64,000 nucleotides of DNA from Pseudomonas sp. PDM15 (GTDB taxonomy: Bacteria; Pseudomonadota; Gammaproteobacteria; Pseudomonadales; Pseudomonadaceae). The DNA is taken from assembly GCF_014851565.1 (NCBI RefSeq), contig NZ_JACVAA010000002.1:620001-684000 (forward strand), read 5' to 3'. This document shows, piece after piece, positions 53,701 to 61,300 of the stretch; within the stretch, counting starts at the first letter, position 1; each line of letters opens with the position of its first letter. The notes under the pieces were generated by a model. The model was not told the DNA's origin, ran no database searches, and saw only the letters and a program-made list of their open reading frames with translations. A program made the position numbers and the translations under genes.

Positions 53701-55348
53701 GGCTCTTGGCCTCGGCAATCTTCTTCGCCGCTTGTTGCAGCTTCTTCGCCAGCTCGGCCACATCGCCGGCCAGCACGGCCAGGCGCACCGGCTTTTCGGC
53801 GCTGTCACGGGCGGCCAGGGTGGCGGCCAGATCCAGCAGCGCCACGCCGGGATTGTTCTCTATATAACCCTGTACCTGCTGCAACTGGGCCAGCAGTGCA
53901 GCCTCGTCGGCGGCGGCGAACACGCACAGTTCGCACTCGCGGCGGGCGAAGCTCAATGGGCGCTGGGCGGCGGCTGGCGCCTCTTCCACCACCGCGTGGG
54001 TATTGATGCCGCCGAAGCCGAACGAGTTGATGCCAGCGCGGCGCGGATTCTGCGGCTTGGCGATCCAGGGCTTGCTGGCGGTGTTGACGTAAAGCGGCGT
54101 GGCATCGATGCCCAGGGCCGGATTGACCGTGCCGCACAGGGTCGGCGGCAGCACCTTGTGGTGCAGGGCCAGGCTGGTCTTGATCAGGCCGGCGATGCCG
54201 GCGGCGGGGATGCAGTGGCTGATCATCGACTTCACCGAGCCGATGGCCACGCTGCCGAGCAGGCCCTGGCGCTCGCCGAGCACGCTGCGCAGGGCGGCGA
54301 TTTCGGTCTTGTCGCCGAGCGGGATACCGGTGCCGTGGGCTTCGATAAGAGAGATGCTGGCCGGATCTACACCGCTGCTCTCATAGGCACGGCGGATCGA
54401 CAGGGCCTCGCCCTCCTCGCTCGGTGCCAGCAGGCCGGTGCCGCGGCCATCGCTGGCCTGGCCGATGCCACGCAGCACGGCATAGATGCGGTCGCCGTCG
54501 GCCAGGGCGTCATCCAGGCGCTTGAGTACCACCATGCCCAGGCCTTCGCCGAGCAGGGTGCCGTCGCTGCCCTGCTCGAACGGGCGCACCTTGCCACGAC
54601 CACTGAGGGCGCCGAGCTGGGTGAAGATCACCGACACCTCGGCCGGCAGCGAGGCGTTGACCCCGCCGGCGATCATCAGACGGCTGCGCCCGCTGCGCAG
54701 CTCGTCCATGGCGGCGTTGACCGCCAGCAGCGAGGACGAACAGGCGGCGTCGACTATGTAGTTCGGCCCCTTGAGATTGAGGCGGTTGGCGATGCGCCCG
54801 GTCATCACGTTGGGCACCAGGCCCGGGGCAATGTCGGTGTTGGACGGCGGCAGCTGTTTTTGCAGCGCAGCGCGCAGGCGCGCCAGGTCGTCCGCGCCCA
54901 GGCTCGGCTGGGCGGCTTTGAGCAGCTCCAGGGTCTGGTCGAGAACGATGTGATTCTGGATGTGGCTGACCTGGCCACGGTGCAGGTAGGTGCTGTGGCC
55001 GAGGATGATGCCGGTGTCGCGATGGTCAACGCCGTCGTCCGCATAGCCGGCATCCTGCAGGGCATCGAAGGCCACCTTGAGGGCGAGGAACTGGTCCGGC
55101 TCACCGCCGTCCACCGAGTTGGGCATGATGCCGAACTCGCGCGGGTCGAAGCGGTACAGGTCGTTCAGGTAGCCGCCGTGTTGGGTGTTGATGCGCCCCG
55201 AGTCCAGGTAGCGCTGCGCCTCCCACTCGTTCTGCGGCTCGCCGACGGCATCAAGGCCGGCCAGGATGTTGCGCCAGAAGCCGGCCAGGTCCGGGGCCTG
55301 CGGGAAGATGCAGGCCATGCCGATGATGGCGATAGGCGCGTTGCTCAT
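50762..55348 (-). CDS. Type I synthase: KS-AT-DH-like-PPTase
   Basis: A 1528-aa multidomain enzyme. KS at ~1-430: Cys203 in VDAACSSSL, His in EAHGTGIP, Lys/His in GSVKSMISHC, all present. AT at ~565-880: FPGEGSQY, Ser671 in GHSTGES, His in RAYHTPLF. A hotdog DH-like region at ~990-1240: DHVLSGPSSYH keeps HxxxG but has His where Pro is usual. C-terminal Sfp-type PPTase at ~1330-1528 with GVDAERLG and WCAKEAAAKYLG. It starts by TGATG coupling to the upstream synthase; the longer open frame to 55783 lies inside that gene. It resembles PfaC/HglD-type subunits, but the fused PPTase is unusual. Confidence 0.92.
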   Translation of the reverse strand: MSNAPIAIIGMACIFPQAPDLAGFWRNILAGLDAVGEPQNEWEAQRYLDSGRINTQHGGYLNDLYRFDPREFGIMPNSVDGGEPDQFLALKVAFDALQDAGYADDGVDHRDTGIILGHSTYLHRGQVSHIQNHIVLDQTLELLKAAQPSLGADDLARLRAALQKQLPPSNTDIAPGLVPNVMTGRIANRLNLKGPNYIVDAACSSSLLAVNAAMDELRSGRSRLMIAGGVNASLPAEVSVIFTQLGALSGRGKVRPFEQGSDGTLLGEGLGMVVLKRLDDALADGDRIYAVLRGIGQASDGRGTGLLAPSEEGEALSIRRAYESSGVDPASISLIEAHGTGIPLGDKTEIAALRSVLGERQGLLGSVAIGSVKSMISHCIPAAGIAGLIKTSLALHHKVLPPTLCGTVNPALGIDATPLYVNTASKPWIAKPQNPRRAGINSFGFGGINTHAVVEEAPAAAQRPLSFARRECELCVFAAADEAALLAQLQQVQGYIENNPGVALLDLAATLAARDSAEKPVRLAVLAGDVAELAKKLQQAAKKIAEAKSPRWMTRTGLVFSSQPLQGKLAFLFPGEGSQYLNMLADLAQQFPEVREWFDFWQGLYDEQPGSTRTDMLFPPASELDDELRQRLEARLFDMDVGSEAVFVASQALFSLLGALGVEPDAMLGHSTGESSALAASGAIAFTNREQLADFIRELNKVYRGVLDGGGIATGALLTVGALKREVVDRHIAARSEPVVVAMDNCQNQLVLFSDRATIESLLQLLGEEGGICSILPFDRAYHTPLFAAVTTAFHRYYQDVGLQVPKTALYSCASADLFPADPAAVCELAAAQWSNTVRFRETIANMHRDGVRYFVEVGPSGNLTGFVNDILGGEEYLAIASNARKRSGVEQLFNLLGSLFANGKAVDLGKLYRGIACRVLDLDQPLPQPKRGMLVKNTMPVVHVNEALGELLRELFQPAVPAQPLAASPMAPLLVDIQRQGERLSAQCPLWSTDRFLSDHVLSGPSSYHQSELRGLACVAMMASLEIMAEACALLAGSVAINLIENVRAFDWVALDRGELTLQVQAERVADNHYRAELHNAGSLVMSAEFRFAAALTGTPLAELQGGIGYRWPDHELYSTGMFHGPLFQSIAGIHAWAEEGIDAQLANCSLDGFVHDGEPCALVLNPVLLDALGQLAAYWLAQQVGTDFNSFPSHIARIELHAPAPADLSGAWLRGRQRPVDAANAGLDAPRTWTFDCLHEGRLLLHASGFANLFFPVPNAFYQLRREPMNGWLGAPLATSAPGVLLWQLEQLPEDFCKQSAAIFLRILAHAVLALDEREEWEAVRQTRRAREWLHGRLCLKEATRYFIYQQTGELLCPADVSVHHDALGAPFVDGWWNGPWLAAPAVSLSHDRDVCLAALLPVGAVGVDAERLGRLQHPELVAGSFTAYEQQVLAAVDPAWQGELTLRTWCAKEAAAKYLGCGLRGAPQDFEVQFAETGDLAEVSFAGDASLAPACVSVVFEVHGDRLIALAGAELEVAEYGVANG

Positions 55349-58300
55349 CACTCGGTTTCCTTGCGCAGGTGGGTGCCACCCAGGCGATTGAGGCGCGCAT
55401 CGACGATGCATTGCAGGTCTTCGATCAGCAGCAGCAGGCGGCCCTCGTCGTCGCTGAAGAACACGTTGGCGCGCACCTGCTGGGCTTCGCCGGGCAGGCA
55501 CTGGAAGTCCATGTGGAAGCGCTCGGGCAACTGCTCGACGTAGCGAATCACCCGGCCGAACTGGGCCGGCAGCGCCGATCCGTCGTGGAAGGTGCGGGCC
55601 CAGAGCAGGGCCATCTGCGGCGCGGCGTCGAGCACCGCCGGGTCGATGATCCACTGTTGTTCGGCGCGCCCGCCGGCCAGCCACTGCTGCGGCGAGCTGG
55701 GGCACATCAGCGCCGCCGCACCCTGGCTGGACAGGCCGCTGATGCCACGGATGACCTGGAAGCGCGGGCCGTGGAACAGCCACTCCTGGTAGGCCTTGGC
55801 CACCGGCAGCTCGCGCTCGCGGTACTCGCCGATCGAGTGGCGCGGTGCATCGGGCAGCTGCTGGGCCATCTTCACTGCGGCGCGGTAGTGCATGCGCTGC
55901 TGCTTGCCGCTGCCAGAACGAATGCTGAAACTGGCGTCGAAGCCTTCGCTGCTGGCATAGGTCGGCGGGTTGATCAGCAGCGACAGGGCCTGGGTCGGCT
56001 CACTCAGCTGCACACCCTTGAGCAGGCGCAGCTCGGCCACTTCGGCGACTATCCAGCCCGGCCACATCAGGGTGGCAGCTTCGGCGATGATCTCCAGAGC
56101 CACGGCGGCCGGCAGTACCGGGATGCCATCGATGCAGTGCTCCTGCAGGTAACCGTGGCTCGCGTCCAGTTTGAAGTGCAGGACCTGAGTGCCCTTCTCG
56201 CCATCCTCGATGCGGCACTGGGTCAGCAGCGGTTGGCGGGCGGTCTGCAGGGCGGCGCCGGCATCTTCCTGCCAGCGGCCGACCTCCGCCTCGTGGCGCT
56301 CCCAGGGACCGTCGCCGGCCACCACTTCCACCGCGTGCCCGGCCTTCAGACGCAAGGCCTCGTCGAACAGGCGACGGCCCTGAGCAGCACCGACCAGGGC
56401 CACGCCCTTGTCGGCGAATTTCTTCTCGGTCTCGGCAGTGACCATGCCGGCGCCGAACAGGGTCGGCCCCCAGGGGCCCCAGTTCAGCGACAGCAGCTTG
56501 ACCTGGTTGTCCCACAGGCTCTGCAGCTGACTGCACAGGCGGCTCATCAGCTCGTTGGCGGTGGCGTAGTCGAGCTGACCGCTGTTGCCGTAGCGCCCGG
56601 CCACCGAACTGAACACGCAGAAGAACTGCAGTTCTTCGACGCGCACCAGCTTCTGCAGCAGGAGCATGCCCAGCACCTTGGTGCCGACCACGCGCATCCA
56701 GCTGTCGGGGGTCTTGTCTTCCAGCAGTTTGTCTTCGATCACCCCGGCGCCGTGCACCACGCCACTGAGCTTGCCATGACGCTGGCGGATGCCGTCGATG
56801 GCGGCAGCCAGGGCTGCCTCGTCAGTGGCGTCCACCGCCAGGTACTCGACCGTCGCGCCACGGGCGCGCAGGTCGGCGATATTGCTGTGCATCTCGCGCA
56901 GGCCGATCAGCGCAGTGATCCGGCGCTGCATCTCGGCTGGGGTCAGCTTGAGGCGGCCGGCGCGCACCTCGCCGATGAAGTGCTGGCGCAGCTGTTGCTC
57001 GCCCTGCAATGCCGAGGTGTCGGCGCTCTCTTCCTGCAACGGGCTGCGCCCGGTCAGCACCAGCACATTGCCGGTGCGGGCGATTTCGCGCAGCACCTCG
57101 GCGGTGATGCCGCGGGCACCACCGGTGGCCAGCACCACGGCGTTTTCCAGGTTGGGCAGCAGGCTTTCGGCGGGCACCTGCTCGGCCTGGGTGCGGAACA
57201 CGGTACGGCGGCCGGCCGGATAGCCAACCTCCTGGCGCCCGCCGACCAGCTGCAGCTCGGAGGTGATGATGGCCAGCTGTTCGGCGTCGCTCAGCGTCGG
57301 GTCCAGGTCGATTGCGCGGGTGCGCAGGGCTGGCCGCTCCTCGCGTATCGACTTGACCAGGCCGCTGCCACCACCCTGCAGGCTGAGGCTCTGCCGTTGT
57401 TCATTGGCGCCACGGGCGAACAACCCGCCGAGGGCGCTGAGGGCGACCACATGGGCATCACTGCGCAGCTGCGCGGCGAGCGAGTGAAGGATCAGGTACA
57501 ACGACTTCTCGTTGACCAGCAGCTCGCGCTGCCAGGCCTCCAGCCCGGCGTCCAGCGCCAGGGCCTGGGCGCCCAAGGCAGCCAGGTGGACGATACCGGC
57601 GACCTGCTTGTCCGGGTTGGCTGCCGTCTCGCGACACCAGCTGGCCAGCGCCGCCTCGTCGGCCAGCAGGCCGGGGCTCAGCAGGGACACCGTGCAGCCG
57701 CGCTGCTCCAGCCATTCCTGCAGGCGCAGGGCCAGGCCGTGGTCGTCGGCGGTGAGAATGAAGTAGCCAGGCTCGAACTGGCGCAGGGCCTGCTCGGGGA
57801 TGGCTTCCTCCTCAGGTACCACGATATGCCGAGGCGAGTGGCTGGCCGCAACCGGCACAGTCTTCAGGCTCGCCTCGGCAGACTCAAAAGGGACGGCTAC
57901 CTCACCGACCTTGAGACCTTCGAGCATCTTCAGCATGTCGGCCAGGGTCGCTCGGGTATTGAGCTGGCTGCGGGCCTCGCCCAGGGCGCTGCCGTAGGCC
58001 GGCGGCAGGGTCTGCAGCAGGGCACCGACGATTTCCACGCGCTTGATCGAGTCGATGCCGAGATCGGCTTCCAGATTCTGCTCCAGGCCGACCATGTCGC
58101 TCGGGTAGCCGGTGCGTTCCTCGACGATGGACAGCAGGATGTCCTTGATCTTGCCGCCATCCACCTGGGCCGCCGGCGCAGCCGCAGGGGCCGGCGCGGC
58201 AACGGGTGCTGCAGCGGCAACCACCGGAGCTGCAACAGGTGCCGGTGCAACAGCAACCGGCGCTGGCGCGGCAACAGGGGCCGGAGCCACACGAGCGGCG

Positions 58301-61300
58301 GGCGCGGCAGCCACCGGACGGCGCGGCGCCGGTGCAGCGGCAGGCATGCTGCGCGGCATGGCAGCCGGCAGAGCACCGCCGGCCATAAAGGCGTTGAGCA
58401 CGCGCTCCTGGGTTTCCAGGAACTGGCGCATGGTGGCGAAGTATTCCGCCATCACCGATGACATTTCGTCACCTTGGATTGCCGTGGGTTCGGACATGAC
58501 CAGCCTCTCCTTGTGTCGCGGTGCAGCCGGGGCTGCGCTATGGGACAGGGTTGCGGGATTGCGATTGAGCGGAACCACCACCGGGTGTAGCTCCGTGACG
58601 GAACTGGAAACGGGCAGTACCTCGCCTTGCAGCACGCCGATCTGCCGCGGCGCCTCGCTGGCACGGCGGGCGCCGCTGCCATTGAGCAGCCAGGCCTGCT
58701 TGGGCAGGCTGGCGTCGCGCCACAATCCTTCGAGACGGCCGTTGGCGCTGGGTTGGCAGGCGCGACCGGCGAACAGACGCTGGGGCTGGAAAGCCACGCC
58801 GAGGCCATGCAGACGCGCCAGGGCCAGCAGCAGGCTGGCGAGGCCACCACCGCGCTCGTCCAAGGCCACGGCCTGGTGCGGTTTACCATCGAGAATGCGA
58901 CCGACCAGGCGACTGAGCACGGCCTTGGGCCCGACCTCGACGAATACCCGGGCACCAGCCGCATACATGGCCTCGATCTGAGCGACGAACTCCACCGGCT
59001 TGACCAAGTGCTCGGCCATGGCCTGCTTGACGCGTGCCGGCTCGGCGGCATGCAAAGCGGCGCTGGCGTTGGAGTAGACCGGCAGGCGCCCGGCCTGCCA
59101 GGGCGCGGCCTCGATGGCGGCAGCCAGCAGGCCCTGGGCCGGGGCAACGAAGGGCGAATGGAAGGCAGCGGCTACCGGAATCGGGCTGGCATTGATGCCG
59201 GCCTGCTGCAGCACTTCCAAGGCCTGGGCGATGCCGGCGCTGGAGCCGCTGATGATGCTCTGCTCCGGCGCATTGTGATTAGCCACCAGCAGTTGCGGAA
59301 TGGCGGCGATGGCCTGCTCGACCTGGGCGCGCGGCGCCTGGACCATGGCCATGCTGCCCAGCTCGCTACCGGCGCTGGCGGCGGCCTCGACGATGAAGCG
59401 GCCACGAGCCTCGGACAGGCTCATCAAGGTCGCGAAGTCGATCTGCCCGGCCGCGAACAGGGCGACGAACTCGCCGTAGCTATGGCCGGCAAGCATATCG
59501 CCGGACACACCCAGCTCACCCAGCAGGCGCAGCAGGCCGGCTTCTACTGCACCGAGGGCCGGTTGGGCCACGTCGGTGCTGGTCAGCGCGGCGCTCGCCG
59601 CCTGGCGGGAAGCTTCGTCATAGCAGGCGCGCGGGTGGATGAACTGGCTCAGCGGCTTGCTGGCGAAACGCTCGGTGCCGGCGGCCAGCAGGCTGTCGGC
59701 CTCGGCCAGGGTGTCGGCGACGACCGGGAAGAGCACGGCCAGCTCGCGCAGCATGTTGATGTTCTGCGAGCCCTGGCCAGGGAACAGCAGGGCTACCTGG
59801 CCCGGTTCAACGCGGCTGTCGCCGAGGACGATGGTCGGATCGATCAGCACCTCGCCGGCCAGACGCTGCTGGGCCTTGGCCAGTTTGTCGGCCAGCTCGT
59901 CCAGGCTGCCGACCACCAGCGCCAGGCTGTGCTCGCCCTGGCCGAGGTTGTCGCTCAGGTAGCAGGCGATATCGCGCAACGCCACCTTGCCCGGCGCCGC
60001 CAGCTGCGCCTGCAGCTGGGCCACCTGGCTCTGCAATTGTTCACGGGTACCGGCACGCCACAGCAGCAGCTCGGCGCTCCAGGCGTCGCTGACACTCTGG
60101 GTCAGCCAGGGGCGGTACTCGCCGGCATACTCCTCAAGCACCGCATGGAAGTTGGTGCCGCCGAAGCCAAAGGCACTGACTGCGGCACGGCGCGGCTGCT
60201 GAGCGACGGCCAGCCAGGGCTGCGCCTCGTCGAGTACGCAGAGCGGGCTGTCGTCCTTTTTCAGCACGGCGTTGGGCGACTGCACGCCCAGGTGCGGCGG
60301 CAGCACCTTGTGGTGCAGCGCCAGAGCCGCCTTGATCATGCCGGCTACGCCGGCGGTTGCCTTGGTGTGGCCGATCATGGTCTTCACCGAGCCGACCACT
60401 GCCTGGGACGGCCGGCTGCCAACCTCGCGCAGCAGCGAGGTGGTGCTGTCCAGCTCGGCGGTGTCGCCTGCCACGGTACCGGTGCCGTGGGCCTCGAACA
60501 GGCCGACGCTGTCCGGACCGAAACCAGCCTGTTGGTAGGCACGGCGCATAGCGCGCAACTGACCAGCGGGCAGTGGCGCGGTAAGGCCCTTGGCCTTGCC
60601 ATCGCTGCTGCCGGCCATGCCCTTGATCACCGCGTAGACGCGGTCGCCATCGCGCTCGGCATCGCTCAGACGCTTGAGCGCCAGCATGGCGATGCCTTCG
60701 GAAATCACGATGCCATCGGCCGATTCGTCGAAGGTGCGGCAGCGGCCGCGCGGCGACAGGGCCTGGGTCTTGCTGAAGCACAGGTAGCCGAATGGGCCTT
60801 GCACGGTATCCACGCCGCCGGCGATGACCAGGTCGCTGCGCCCGGAGAGCAGCTCGTTGATGCCCTGGTAGATGGCCGCCAGGGACGAGGCGCAGGCCGC
60901 ATCGGTGGCGAAGTTGACGCCGCCGAAGTCCAGCCGGTTGGCGATGCGCCCGGCCATCACGTTGATGAGGATGCCGGCGAAGGTGTCTTCGGTCCATTGC
61001 GGCAGGCGCCCGGCGATCTCGCCCGGCAGGTCGCCCTTGAAGCGCGGCAGCTCCGAGCGCAGGCCGTACTGCATGCCGACGTCGCCGGCGCCACCGCTGG
61101 CACCGATGATCACAGAGGCCTTCTCGCGGTTGAAGCCGCGCTGCTCGTAACCGGCGTCGGCCAGGGTCTGGCGGGCGATATCCAGGGCCATCAGCTGCAT
61201 CGGGTCGACCGACTCGATGGACTTGGGCGGCATGCCGTAGCGGGTCGGGTCGAACACCAGGTCGTCGAGGAAGCCGCCCCAGCGCGAGTAGATCTTGTCC

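Noticed and set aside
50831..55543. 1570-codon plus-strand open frame opposite the 1528-aa synthase
   Set aside because: A shadow of the KS-AT-DH-PPTase gene, with no ribosome binding site or recognisable domain.
58165..58350. Repetitive GC-rich stretch resembling a tandem DNA repeat
   Set aside because: It encodes an Ala/Pro linker between AT and ACP domains, common in multidomain synthases.
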